Shown here: positions 44,230-53,153 of the stretch, one piece after another
How the letters are laid out: the number at the start of each line of letters is the position of its first letter
Numbering within the stretch: position 1 is the stretch's first letter
NCBI RefSeq assembly: GCF_001635685.1
Contig: NZ_LWFF01000313.1
Span: forward strand, 51 to 64,050
Direction: 5' to 3'
Source of the DNA: Erythrobacter sp. HI0063
GTDB lineage: Bacteria; Pseudomonadota; Alphaproteobacteria; Sphingomonadales; Sphingomonadaceae
DNA length: 64,000 bases
Program-made: the position numbers and the translations under genes
The notes under the pieces: generated by a model
What the model was told of the DNA's origin: nothing
Databases searched by the model: none
What the model saw: only the letters and a program-made list of their open reading frames with translations

Positions 44230-46343
44230 CAGAAGCTGACGCTCAGCGAGCCGTTTATGCTGCGCTTCTCGCCGGGAAAGCAGTCCCCCCGCACGAGGCA
44301 GACCGCGAAATACTCTTCATTGGTGACATTGCGCGCAGTCAGACGAAACGCGAACCGGTCGAATTCGTAGCCGAGCGACAGATCGCCCACTGTCCGCCCA
44401 TCCGTCCGATACGTCAGCAGAGTGCCGTCGAGCGCCGAAATGCCGTTGCTCTCGTTTCCGGCGACATAGCGGATACCGCCGCCCAGGCTGAGGCCGTCCA
44501 GCGCGCCATCGAAATTATAAAGGGCGAATAGCGAGGCCTGCCAATCTGCAATCGAAGTCAGGGCGAAACCGTTCGGATCCTCTGCGTCGAGATAGCTCGC
44601 ATTGGCATCCAGCCTGAGCCCGCCGATCAGCGCATTGCCTTCGAACTCGATTCCGCGAACCTTGGATATCCCTTCCTGCTGGCTGTTGCCGCCCAACAGC
44701 GAAGCAGGGTTCGGCAGGTTGGACACTTCGATATCGAAACCCGACAGCGTGACGAGGGTGTTGATGCCGGGGGGCTGCCATTTGATACCCGCTTCGTATT
44801 GGCGCCCTTCCTGCGGCAGCAATTGCCGGTTCGTAAAGGTATCGATGCCGACGACCGGTTCGAAGCTTTCGGCATAGCTCACATAGGGAGAAATGCCCGC
44901 GGGGCCGCGCCACAGCAGGCCGAAGCTGAGGCTGGTGGCGTCGTCCTCTTGCGTGGTGCCGTTCTCCACCCGATTTTCGACGCTGTCGAACCTGACGCCC
45001 GCATTGGCGACGAGCGAGCCCCAGTTCAGCTGATCCGAAATGTAGAAACCGGTCGAATCGACGTAATTGCGGGGCCTGTTGCGCTGGAATTGGCGGACCT
45101 CGTCCACGCTGAGCACATTGCGGTACTGCGGGTCGAAGGCGTTCAGCGTGCCGCCATTGAAGATATAGGCAGTGTCGGAATCGGTGAACACGTCCTGGCG
45201 CTGGACGCCGACAAGCATTTCATGCCGGATCGGGCCGGTGGAGAATTCGCCGCGCAGGCGGGCATCCACCGCGAGCTGTTCGCTGCGATTGTCCGCGAGG
45301 TAATAGGTCCAGGCGCCGTCGCCATTCGCGTCTATGCGAGGGACGCCATTGCCCTGGAAGGCTATCCAGGCTTGCCGATAATCCGCCTGCGAATCGACGA
45401 AGCGACCGACGGCCTCGAAAGAGAACGCATCGCTCAGGCGCTGTTCGAGAAGAAGTGTCAGCGCGAAGCTGTCCGTATCGTAGGCGTTGAAGCCGGGCGC
45501 ACCGTGATAGTCGTAAGGATCGATTTTCTGTCCGCTGGCGGAAGGGAACAGCGTCCCCGTAACCGGCAGGAACTGATGCGCGGTGTCGGACCGCTGTTCG
45601 GAATAATTGGCGAGGATCGTGAACTCGGTACCGGTTGCGGGGCGCAGGGTGAGCGCAGGCGCGATGACGAGCTTGTCGTCATTGACCTCATCGATCTGGC
45701 TATCGGCATCGCGCAGGATACCCACGAACCGGAACTGCGCCTGATCCTCAGCACCGGGCACCGCAATATTGATATCGGTCGCGATCTGCTTGCGATCGAA
45801 GCTGCCGTAATCGAAGCGTAGCTCGCCCTTGGTTACGCCATGCGGGCGCTTGGTGACCACATTGATGATACCGCCAGGCGAACCCGCGCCGTAGAGAACC
45901 GAGGAGGGGCCTTTCAGCACTTCCACCTGCTCCAGCGTGTAGATGTCCTGCCGGGTCGTGTTGTAGAACCCGAACAGGTATTGCAGATTGTCGCGATATT
46001 CGGGTGCATCGAGCCCGCGCACCTGCGCAAAATCGCCACGGGTGGAAAAGCCGAACGGTTCGGCCGTAACGCCGGCCGAATAGGTCAGCGCATCGTCCAG
46101 CGACTGGGCTCCTTTTTCTTCGAAATCCTGTTCCGTCTCGATCGAAATGGACCGGGCGGTCTCGACGATCGGAGTATCCGATTTGGTGGCCCCGAAATCG
46201 GTCAGCCTACCCGTAACGATGATCGTTTGCTGATCGGCGTCGTCGTCGGGATCGCCAGTCTGGGCAGATTGATCCTGGGCTGCAACGGACGATGCGGAGG
46301 CAAGCGCGAAAATTGCCGTCGATACGAGGAAAAGCGGTTTCAA
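44229..46343 (-). CDS. TonB-dependent ferric-siderophore receptor
   Basis: A 704-aa outer-membrane receptor. A signal peptide ends near SVAAQ (about residue 22). A plug domain (about 45-165) has SISIETEQDFEEKGAQSLDDAL and VEVLKGPSSVLYGAGSPGGIINVVTKRP. A 22-strand barrel follows, ending in the typical SVSF. The DDALTYSAGV...RG(L/F)D pattern places it with FhuA/FpvA-type siderophore receptors rather than vitamin B12 or copper receptors. No N-terminal signalling domain. Iron control is suggested by a Fur-like site 37 bp upstream. Confidence 0.92.
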   Translation of the reverse strand: MKPLFLVSTAIFALASASSVAAQDQSAQTGDPDDDADQQTIIVTGRLTDFGATKSDTPIVETARSISIETEQDFEEKGAQSLDDALTYSAGVTAEPFGFSTRGDFAQVRGLDAPEYRDNLQYLFGFYNTTRQDIYTLEQVEVLKGPSSVLYGAGSPGGIINVVTKRPHGVTKGELRFDYGSFDRKQIATDINIAVPGAEDQAQFRFVGILRDADSQIDEVNDDKLVIAPALTLRPATGTEFTILANYSEQRSDTAHQFLPVTGTLFPSASGQKIDPYDYHGAPGFNAYDTDSFALTLLLEQRLSDAFSFEAVGRFVDSQADYRQAWIAFQGNGVPRIDANGDGAWTYYLADNRSEQLAVDARLRGEFSTGPIRHEMLVGVQRQDVFTDSDTAYIFNGGTLNAFDPQYRNVLSVDEVRQFQRNRPRNYVDSTGFYISDQLNWGSLVANAGVRFDSVENRVENGTTQEDDATSLSFGLLWRGPAGISPYVSYAESFEPVVGIDTFTNRQLLPQEGRQYEAGIKWQPPGINTLVTLSGFDIEVSNLPNPASLLGGNSQQEGISKVRGIEFEGNALIGGLRLDANASYLDAEDPNGFALTSIADWQASLFALYNFDGALDGLSLGGGIRYVAGNESNGISALDGTLLTYRTDGRTVGDLSLGYEFDRFAFRLTARNVTNEEYFAVCLVRGDCFPGEKRSINGSLSVSF

Positions 46344-46379
46344 AATGAGCTCCCTGAATGAAATCTGACCGCCTGCTAG

Positions 46380-46400
46380 TGCGAGTCATTCTCATTTGCA
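46380..46400. promoter_or_regulatory. Fur-box-like operator upstream of the siderophore receptor
   Basis: The 21-bp site from TGCGAG to TTTGCA reads on the receptor strand as TGCAAATGAGAATGACTCGCA, close in style to the GATAATGATAATCATTATC Fur consensus and partly symmetrical. It lies about 40 bp before the receptor ATG and about 115 bp before the divergent oxidase gene. Repression by Fur under iron-rich conditions is inferred. Confidence 0.55.
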
Positions 46401-46514
46401 ACTGTAGTGATCCTACGGCCATCGATTTTGTCGGGGCTTGGTAAGGCTGCTGGTTCCCGCTAGCCTTGAAGAATGGCGGGCGGACAAAAGCTTGCAGCGA
46501 GGAAGGGGAGGCTC

Positions 46515-47684
46515 ATGGCCCATTACGGCGATATGCAGAATGCCATCTACAATGCCGGCCTCAGAGGTGTTCTACCCGATTATCCGGTCGATTTCGCTAC
46601 GCTGGAGGCTCGCGCGCAAAAGGCGCTTTCCCCTTCGCTGCTGAATTACGTGCAGGGCGGCTGCGGCGACGAATACACGCAGGATCGCAATGCGGAGGCG
46701 TTTCGCCATTGGGGCATGGTGCCGCGCATGCTGGTCGATTGTTCCGAGCGCGATCTGTCGATCGACCTGTTCGGCCTGAAGCTGCCATCGCCGATCTTCA
46801 TGGCTCCGATCGGTTTGAACGGCGAAGTGACGCAGGATCGCAGAGGCGATCTGGCCGCCGCACGCGCTTCGGCCGCTACCGGCGTGCCATTCTGCGCCTC
46901 GACCCTTTCGAACAGCCCGATGGAAGAGGTTTGCGCGGCGGCCGGTGACGTGCCCGGTTTCTTCCAGCTCTACACCCCCAAGAACGAGGATCTGACGGCC
47001 AGCCTGCTCACGCGTGCGAAGGACGCAGGCTATCGCGCGATCGTCGTCACTCTCGATACATGGGTGACCGGCTGGCGCCCCCGCGATCTCAATTCGGCCA
47101 GTTTCCCTCAGCTGCGCGGCAAGGTTCTGCAAAACTATTTCAGCGATCCGGTCTTTCGCAGCCTTCTCGACCGCCCGCCCGAAGACGATCCTGCGGCCGC
47201 CATCGCGATGTGGACGAAGGTGTTCGGCAAGGTGCTGACCTGGGACGACATCGCATGGTTCAGAGGCCTGACCGATCTGCCGATCGTGCTGAAGGGTATC
47301 TGCCATGGGGAGGATGCGAGGAAGGCCGCCGATCACGGGGTCGATGCGATCTATTGCTCCAATCACGGTGGCAGGCAGGCGAATGGCGGTATCGCCGCGA
47401 TCGACATGCTTCCCGACGTGGTCGAGGGCGCAGGCGATACGCCGGTGCTGTTCGATAGCGGCATCCGCTCCGGAACCGATGTGGTCAAGGCCATCGCGCT
47501 TGGAGCGACGGCGGTCGGCATCGGTCGCCCCTACACATACGGCCTGGCGATCGGCGGAGATGCGGGCGCGGCGCATGTGCTGAATTCCATCCTGGCGGAG
47601 GCCGACCTCCTGATGGCCGTGAACGGTTATCCCGATCTTGCAGCGGTGCGATCCGCCGGAGCGTCTCTGAGCCTAGCCCGGTAG
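46515..47684 (+). CDS. FMN-dependent alpha-hydroxy-acid oxidase, lactate 2-monooxygenase-like
   Basis: A 389-aa FMN enzyme. MAPIGLNGEV, the long block VVTLDTWVTGWRPRDLNSASFPQLRG (a lactate 2-monooxygenase-type stretch), LPIVLKGICH with the FMN lysine, and SNHGGRQ with the catalytic His are all present, as is FDSGIRSGTDVVKA. It should oxidise a 2-hydroxyacid such as lactate; which product forms (pyruvate plus peroxide, or acetate plus CO2) cannot be told. The ATG at 46515 has GGGGAGG just upstream; an ATG at 46473 would only add a basic tail. Confidence 0.85.
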   Translation: MAHYGDMQNAIYNAGLRGVLPDYPVDFATLEARAQKALSPSLLNYVQGGCGDEYTQDRNAEAFRHWGMVPRMLVDCSERDLSIDLFGLKLPSPIFMAPIGLNGEVTQDRRGDLAAARASAATGVPFCASTLSNSPMEEVCAAAGDVPGFFQLYTPKNEDLTASLLTRAKDAGYRAIVVTLDTWVTGWRPRDLNSASFPQLRGKVLQNYFSDPVFRSLLDRPPEDDPAAAIAMWTKVFGKVLTWDDIAWFRGLTDLPIVLKGICHGEDARKAADHGVDAIYCSNHGGRQANGGIAAIDMLPDVVEGAGDTPVLFDSGIRSGTDVVKAIALGATAVGIGRPYTYGLAIGGDAGAAHVLNSILAEADLLMAVNGYPDLAAVRSAGASLSLAR

Positions 47685-47798
47685 ATCGTCATCGGCAGCC
47701 GATCTCGGGGGCGATCTCGGGGGCCGGATGCGGGCGCGGCATTGCAATTGGGCGCGAAATCGGGTCTGTCGCGGCGGGTTTCAGGCACGAACGGTTCG

Positions 47799-48848
47799 AT
47801 GAGCAGCTCCATCCACGAATTCGGCGACAGGCCGGACGCAGATCGGCCAGGCGCGGCTGCGATCGGGCGTGCTCCGCGTGGACCGGACAAGGCGAACGCG
47901 AGCGCCCCGCGTGTCGGCGTGATCTACAATCCGCGCAGCCACCGCAACAAAGGGCAGGATCTGGCGCTGGGCGATCGCGAGCGCGTGATGCTGGCGACGC
48001 CGGAAAAGCGCGGCCAGATATCCTCCGTCCTCGAAGATTTCGCCAAGAACGGCATCGATTACCTGATCATTAGCGGCGGCGACGGTACGGTGCGCGACGT
48101 GCTGACATGCGGTGCAGAAGTGTTCGGCGACGATTGGCCGGTGCTTGCCGTGCTGCCCAAGGGCAAGACCAACGCGCTCAATGTCGATATCGGCGCTCCG
48201 GCGAATTGGTCGCTGGCCGAAGCCATCGACGCCTTCGAGACCGGCAGTCGGGTCACGCGCCGCCCGCTCGACATCAGCGCGCTGACGGGTGAGAGCGAGC
48301 GCCTGCCGGTACGCGGGTTCATTCTGGGCGCAGGCGCCTTTACGCTGGGCGTGCGCGCTGGGCAGGACGCGCATTCGATGGGCCTGTTCGACAGTCTCGC
48401 CGTCGGCATGACAAGCGCTTGGGGCGTGGTGCAGGGGATGTTCGGGGCGAACGACAATCCCTGGCGGCGTGGAGTCGAGATGACGGTCCGGCTATTCCCC
48501 GGAGGCGAGAAATTGGCGCATTCGGGCCATGGCGATCCCTCGCGGCGGATGATCCTGATGGCATCGACCCTGCACCGCATGCCGCTGGGTCTGAAGATGT
48601 TCGGCACGAAGCGCAGCGGGCTTAAACTCGCCGTGCTCGACCGGGCGCGGCGGCGGATGATGGCCAGCCTTCCGTTGATCCTGGCGGGCTGGCGGCCCGG
48701 CTGGCTGGAGCGCGGGGGCTATCACCAGCGCGATGTCGAGGCGTTCGAATTCGAGATCGGCGATCAGTTCATTCTGGACGGAGAGGCCTTTCCCGCCGGG
48801 CGCTACAGAGTCGCCCAAGGGCCCGAACTGACCTTTGTAAGCGCGTGA
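47799..48848 (+). CDS. Diacylglycerol/lipid kinase-like protein
   Basis: A 349-aa DAGK-catalytic family protein. An N-terminal disordered stretch (about residues 1-45) precedes VGVIYNPRSHRNKG. The nucleotide-binding signature is LIISGGDGTVRDVLT. The rest (KTNALNVDIG, GFILGAGAFTLGVRAG, FILDGEAFPAG) matches YegS/DAGK-type kinases, which phosphorylate diacylglycerol, sphingosine or related lipids. Start ATG at 47799 was preferred to an upstream TTG at 47742. It overlaps the next gene by 4 bp (GTGA), a strong sign of linked function. Confidence 0.82.
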   Translation: MSSSIHEFGDRPDADRPGAAAIGRAPRGPDKANASAPRVGVIYNPRSHRNKGQDLALGDRERVMLATPEKRGQISSVLEDFAKNGIDYLIISGGDGTVRDVLTCGAEVFGDDWPVLAVLPKGKTNALNVDIGAPANWSLAEAIDAFETGSRVTRRPLDISALTGESERLPVRGFILGAGAFTLGVRAGQDAHSMGLFDSLAVGMTSAWGVVQGMFGANDNPWRRGVEMTVRLFPGGEKLAHSGHGDPSRRMILMASTLHRMPLGLKMFGTKRSGLKLAVLDRARRRMMASLPLILAGWRPGWLERGGYHQRDVEAFEFEIGDQFILDGEAFPAGRYRVAQGPELTFVSA

Positions 48849-49747
48849 GCGACACGCTCCATGGGCGGGTCGCGGCAAGCCTTGCGGCGGATGTGCGCGG
48901 CGAAGTGGCCGGGTTCGCACAGGCGCTCGCCCGTGAAGCCGGGGCCGATGTCGTGCTGTTCTACGGGTCGAACCTGCGGACCGGATCGCTCGACGGAGTG
49001 CTGGATTTCTATCTGCTTCTGCCGGGCCGACAGCAGGAAAGGATCTGGCCGCGCGTCGGCTATCACGAGCGTGAGATCGAAGGCATGGTTTTGCGCGCGA
49101 AGACGGCGACACTGTCGCTCGAACAATTCGCGAAGGCCGCCGCAGGCCGATCCCGCGACACCACGATCTGGGCGCGATTCGTCCAGCCGAGCGCGCTGGT
49201 CTGGGCCAGGGATGAGGGTGTGCGCGGGCAAGTCGTCGAGGCGGTAGCGAGTGCCGCCGTGACTGCAGGAACGCTCGCCGCGGCGCTCGGCCCGGCAAAA
49301 GGGCCAGCGAACACCTATTGGAAAGCGCTTTTCCGCGAGACCTATGCGGCCGAATTCCGGGTCGAGCCGCCGGGCCGGGAGGATTCGATCCTCGCTGCGA
49401 ACGAAGCGCATTTCCACGGCCTGCTGCCGCTCGCCTGGGAGGCTGCGGGCATTGCGTTCGAGCGGTCGGGCGATGAGCTCGTCCCGCATGTCGAGGCCGC
49501 GGAACGGCGCCGCATTCTCCGCTGGTGGACCACGCGCAGGCGGCTCGGCAAGCCGCTCAACATTCTTCGGCTCGCCAAGGCCACCACCACTTTCGACAAT
49601 GCGGCGGCCTATGGCGCGTGGAAGCTGGAGCGGCACACCGGCATCGCGCTCGAAGTCACGCCCTTCCGCGCGCGTCACCCTTTACTGGCGATGCCCGGCG
49701 CGGCTTACGAATTGTGGCGTGCGCGGCGCAAAAAACGCACCGGATAG
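48845..49747 (+). CDS. Tam41-like nucleotidyltransferase-fold protein, putative lipid cytidylyltransferase
   Basis: A 300-aa soluble protein that I do not recognise with certainty. Near the N-terminus, DVVLFYGSNLRTGSLDGVLDFYLLLP (Gly41, Ser42, Asp54) looks like the GS...D nucleotidyltransferase signature of Tam41-type CDP-diacylglycerol synthases (YGS...IDF). The body is helical with Arg clusters (WWTTRRRLGKPLNILRLAK). It is translated in step with a lipid kinase, so turning a phospholipid such as phosphatidate into a CDP-lipid is a reasonable guess. GTG start at 48845 overlaps the kinase stop. Confidence 0.55.
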   Translation: MSDTLHGRVAASLAADVRGEVAGFAQALAREAGADVVLFYGSNLRTGSLDGVLDFYLLLPGRQQERIWPRVGYHEREIEGMVLRAKTATLSLEQFAKAAAGRSRDTTIWARFVQPSALVWARDEGVRGQVVEAVASAAVTAGTLAAALGPAKGPANTYWKALFRETYAAEFRVEPPGREDSILAANEAHFHGLLPLAWEAAGIAFERSGDELVPHVEAAERRRILRWWTTRRRLGKPLNILRLAKATTTFDNAAAYGAWKLERHTGIALEVTPFRARHPLLAMPGAAYELWRARRKKRTG

Positions 49748-49756
49748 CGGCGCGCC

Positions 49757-50260
49757 TCAGCGGTAGCGCATGGTGATCGAAATCGATTCGACACCGCGCC
49801 CTACATCGAAGCCGACCTTCTTGTAGCTCGGCTTGCCGAGATTCCAGATGTTGAGCGACGGGTTGTTCGACATCGCTCCACCATCGGTCGACAGGTCGGT
49901 CTTGCCGTTATTGTTGACGTCGTGCCGCACGGCGATGCCGTAATGGCCCGATGCGGGCAGCGGCATGCAGACGCGCATCGAACCGGCGCGCGCAGGCAAT
50001 TCGATCCGGTTCAGCCAGCGGCCCGATTCGAGCCAGTCGTCCTTCGTCGCGCGATAGGACTGGATGCGCATCGTGCCGCCGCCGGGCTTGATGCCGGTTA
50101 TGTTGACCCACACGGCGGAGCCCGCATTGCAGCGCGCCGGATCGTGGCGCAATTCCTGCGCATATTGCGCCATCGCGGGCGTTGCCGAACCGAGCGCCAT
50201 CAGCGCGACAGCGCCGGCGCCACAGAGGGCCGAAAGCTTGGTCGATTTGGGTAAAGCCAT
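49757..50260 (-). CDS. DUF2141 exported protein (second copy)
   Basis: A 167-aa exported protein (signal to about residue 31, PAMAQ). The DUF2141 domain has WVNITGIKPGGGTMRIQSYRA, VCMPLPASGHYGIAVRHDVNNNGKTD and IWNLGKPSYKKVGFDV. The HDxNNNGKTD loop matches that of the DUF2141 protein at 39849; overall similarity is modest. It ends 10 bp from the convergent Tam41-like gene. Function unknown. Confidence 0.85.
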   Translation of the reverse strand: MALPKSTKLSALCGAGAVALMALGSATPAMAQYAQELRHDPARCNAGSAVWVNITGIKPGGGTMRIQSYRATKDDWLESGRWLNRIELPARAGSMRVCMPLPASGHYGIAVRHDVNNNGKTDLSTDGGAMSNNPSLNIWNLGKPSYKKVGFDVGRGVESISITMRYR

Positions 50261-50548
50261 GGTATTTTCTGTCCGTTCATGTCGCGCGCGCCGGTCGCTC
50301 GGAAGAGCGGTACGAGACCGGTTATGCGCTGGATATGGCCCGGCAATAGTCTTCCGGCGCTTAATTAGGGCTGAATTTGCCCGCGAACACCCCTCTTGCG
50401 GGGGGTGCTGTTCGGTGGATAAGGTGAGGCCTAACGCTTGTCGTTTGCCGTCTTGCCCCCCTATCGAGCGCGCACGCCCGCGTATCCGGCGTAATCGGCC
50501 CATCGGCCGGGTCGCCGGATCGATCAAACACCGTCTGTCGAGTTCGCC

Positions 50549-51223
50549 ATGGCCGCGCCGCTCATTTCCCCCTCCATCCTTTCCGCCGATTTCGCACGGC
50601 TGGGCGAGGAGGTGCGCGCGATCGACGCTGCGGGCGCGGACTGGATCCATGTCGACGTGATGGACGGGCATTACGTCCCCAATATCACGATCGGCCCGGC
50701 AGTGGTCAAAGCCTTGCGGTCGCACACCGACAAGCCGTTCGACGTCCATCTGATGATCGCGCCGATCGATCCGTATCTGGAAGCGTTTGCCGAGGCCGGG
50801 GCGGATATCATCACCGTCCACCCGGAGGCGGGGCCCCATATCCACCGCACGCTCCAGGCGATTCGCGGGCTGGGGAAGAAAGCGGGCGTCGTGCTCAATC
50901 CGGGCACGCCGGTCGAAGTGCTCGACAATCTGATGGACCTCGTCGACCTGGTTCTGGTGATGAGCGTCAATCCCGGCTTCGGCGGGCAAAGCTTCATCCA
51001 TTCGCAGCTGGCCAAGATTTCGGCGATTCGCGATCGCATCGACAGGACCGGGCGGGATATCCGGCTGGAGGTCGATGGAGGCGTCAACGCCGAGACCGCG
51101 CGGCTGTGCGTCGAGGCGGGGGCGGATGTGCTCGTCGCCGGATCGGCAACGTTCAAGGGCGGGGCCGAGTGCTATGCCGAGAATATCGCCGCGCTGAAGG
51201 CCGCCGGGGGCGAGGCGGCGTGA
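50549..51223 (+). CDS. rpe: Ribulose-phosphate 3-epimerase
   Basis: A 224-aa TIM-barrel epimerase of the pentose phosphate and Calvin pathways, interconverting ribulose-5-P and xylulose-5-[18 protein letters not shown], the metal-binding [39 protein letters not shown] and EVDGGVN are all present, including the catalytic Asp residues and metal His. The stop overlaps the heparinase gene start. The 288-bp gap upstream holds no gene, only a GC-rich hairpin around 50387-50410. Confidence 0.95.
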   Translation: MAAPLISPSILSADFARLGEEVRAIDAAGADWIHVDVMDGHYVPNITIGPAVVKALRSHTDKPFDVHLMIAPIDPYLEAFAEAGADIITVHPEAGPHIHRTLQAIRGLGKKAGVVLNPGTPVEVLDNLMDLVDLVLVMSVNPGFGGQSFIHSQLAKISAIRDRIDRTGRDIRLEVDGGVNAETARLCVEAGADVLVAGSATFKGGAECYAENIAALKAAGGEAA

Positions 51224-53148
51224 GTGACGGCTCGCTGAAAATGCGGCGAGCCGGGCCGGACGATGCGGCATCCGACTCGTTGCGCGAGAAGGCTCCCACA
51301 ATGGAGCGCGAACAGAGCGCCTTTCCCTTCGACGATGTCGCCGATGACGAGCCGCATGCGCTGGCCGGTGCCGATCCTGTGGAGCGCGAACCCGTCGCCG
51401 ATACCGCTCCGCTCGAATCGAGCCGGGCGCTTGCGCTGGCCGATTTCTCCGTGCCGCGCACCGGGCCGCTCGATGCGATCCTGCGGTGGGCTTACCGCGT
51501 CGGCATGTCGCCCTCGCTTCTCGCCTCCCCCTTGCGCAAACCATCGAAGCCGCGCCTTCTGGCGACGGTGGACAGCCCACTATCGGGCGAGAACGGCCTT
51601 GGCGATCGCGGGGCGGGCATGGCGCTCAGGGCGGGCCATTTCCTCGTCAATGGCGTGCGCGCTCCGATCGCGCAGATGGATTTTGGCCCCGGTGCGCGCC
51701 TGACGCCGCCTTTCGCGCGCAGCGTTCACGGCTTTTCCTGGCTGCGCGACCTATCCGCCTGCGCTCCGCGCGAGCATTGCGTTGCGGTGGCGGAGCGTGT
51801 GCTTGGCGCCTGGCTCGATGCCAATCCCGAAGGCACCAAGGGCCCGGCCTGGACGGTTGAGCGTGCGGGCCAGCGCCTGATGGCCTGGCTGATCCACGCG
51901 CCGAACGTGCTGGTGGGCGATCGACCGGCGCTGCGCCCCCGATTGCTCGAAGCGATGGCGCAGACCGCACGCTGGCTGGATCGTCATGTCGAATCGGCGG
52001 AGGATTGCTTCGGCGCGCTGACCGGCTGGTGCGCGATCGTGGCCGCCGGTCTGCTGCTGCCCGATGGGCGCGCGCGGCGCGTCTATGGCGAGGCGGGCAT
52101 GCTGCGCGCTTTGGGCGAGGCGGTGAGCGACGATGGCGGCGTGTTGTCGCGCAGCCCGCTGGCGCAGATGGACGCGATCGCGCTGCTTGTCGATTTGGCT
52201 GCCTGTTATAATGCGGTCGGCCGTGCGCCGCCGCGCGCTATCGAGACGATGCTCGGCCTGCTGGTGCCGCCGCTCCTCACGCTGCGGCATGGGGATGGCG
52301 GGCTGGGATCGTGGCAGGGCGCGGCGGCAACGCCCGCCGCCACCATAGAGGCGCTGATCGCGGCGAGCGGCGTGCGCGCCCGACCCGCAAGGGATACCAG
52401 CCATTGGGGCTATCAGATGGCCAGCGCGGGCCGCAGCGTGCTCCAGTTCGACGCCGCGCCGCCGCCGCGCCCGCGCCACGCCCGCTTCGGCTGCGCCTCC
52501 ACGCTCGCGTTCGAATTCTCGCATGGCGACCAGCGCATCGTGGTCAATTGCGGCGGGGCGGAGCTGGCGGGCGGGCAAGTGCCGGTGCGGATCGAACAGG
52601 GCCTGCGCGCCACCGCGGCCCATTCGACGCTGGTGCTGGACGATGCCAACAGCACGGCGATCCTGATCAAGGGCCAGATCGGCAAGGGCGTGGAAGAAGT
52701 CGATGTCACGCGCAGCATGGTCGAAAGCGGCAAGCGCAAGGCAGAACGGCTGGAGGCGAGCCATGACGGCTATGCCTCGCGCTTCGGCCTGATCCATCGT
52801 CGCATCCTGATGCTGTCGAGCGATGGCGGCGAATTGCGCGGCGAGGATATTCTCGAACCCGCAAAGAAGCGCGGCCAGCGCGGGAAGATCGGCTTTGCGA
52901 TCCGCTTCCATATCGGCCCGCATATCGAATTGCGGCTGGCCGAGGACCGGCGCGGCGCCGGGCTCGCTCTGCCCGATGGGAGCTATTGGCAATTGCGCCT
53001 CGGCGGTGTCGAAGGCGAGCTGGGTATTGAGGAGAGCCTGTGGGTCGATGGCGAAGGCCGCCCGCAGCCGATCCAGCAATTGGTGATCGAGGGTCTGACC
53101 TCGCGCGGCGGGGGATCGTTCCCCTGGCTGCTCAAGAAAATGGGATAG
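51220..53148 (+). CDS. Heparinase II/III-family protein
   Basis: A 642-aa protein of the heparinase II/III type. The N-terminal 90 residues look disordered. A helical toroid (about 110-420) includes [22 protein letters not shown]. The C-terminal beta-sandwich (about 430-640) has [46 protein letters not shown] and [17 protein letters not shown]. It likely cleaves an acidic polysaccharide. The start is unsure: GTG at 51220 overlaps the rpe stop, but the N-terminal 15 codons run through a repeat (51225-51262), so ATG at 51301 is possible. Its place between rpe and purH is familiar for this order. Confidence 0.85.
   Translation: MSDGSLKMRRAGPDDAASDSLREKAPTMEREQSAFPFDDVADDEPHALAGADPVEREPVADTAPLESSRALALADFSVPRTGPLDAILRWAYRVGMSPSLLASPLRKPSKPRLLATVDSPLSGENGLGDRGAGMALRAGHFLVNGVRAPIAQMDFGPGARLTPPFARSVHGFSWLRDLSACAPREHCVAVAERVLGAWLDANPEGTKGPAWTVERAGQRLMAWLIHAPNVLVGDRPALRPRLLEAMAQTARWLDRHVESAEDCFGALTGWCAIVAAGLLLPDGRARRVYGEAGMLRALGEAVSDDGGVLSRSPLAQMDAIALLVDLAACYNAVGRAPPRAIETMLGLLVPPLLTLRHGDGGLGSWQGAAATPAATIEALIAASGVRARPARDTSHWGYQMASAGRSVLQFDAAPPPRPRHARFGCASTLAFEFSHGDQRIVVNCGGAELAGGQVPVRIEQGLRATAAHSTLVLDDANSTAILIKGQIGKGVEEVDVTRSMVESGKRKAERLEASHDGYASRFGLIHRRILMLSSDGGELRGEDILEPAKKRGQRGKIGFAIRFHIGPHIELRLAEDRRGAGLALPDGSYWQLRLGGVEGELGIEESLWVDGEGRPQPIQQLVIEGLTSRGGGSFPWLLKKMG
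51225..51262 (+). repeat. Short dispersed repeat, copy 1 (rpe/heparinase junction)
   Basis: TGACGGCTCGCT at 51225-51236 and GCCGGGCCGGACG at 51250-51262 also occur together at 54741-54767 (copy 2). This copy has extra bases between the two blocks, so GGCTCGC (51229-51235) and GCGAGCC (51246-51252) can pair as a 7-bp stem. It lies just after the rpe stop, inside the possible N-terminal coding region of the heparinase gene. Confidence 0.5.
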
Positions 53149-53153
53149 ATTTT

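Noticed and set aside
47701-47724. Perfect 12-bp tandem repeat GATCTCGGGGGC twice, before the lipid kinase gene
   Set aside because: Real but too short and isolated to be assigned any function; noted only as a slippage product.
50386-50412. GC-rich hairpin between DUF2141 copy 2 and rpe considered as a terminator
   Set aside because: Stem is imperfect and not followed by a T-run; direction unclear, so not listed as a feature.
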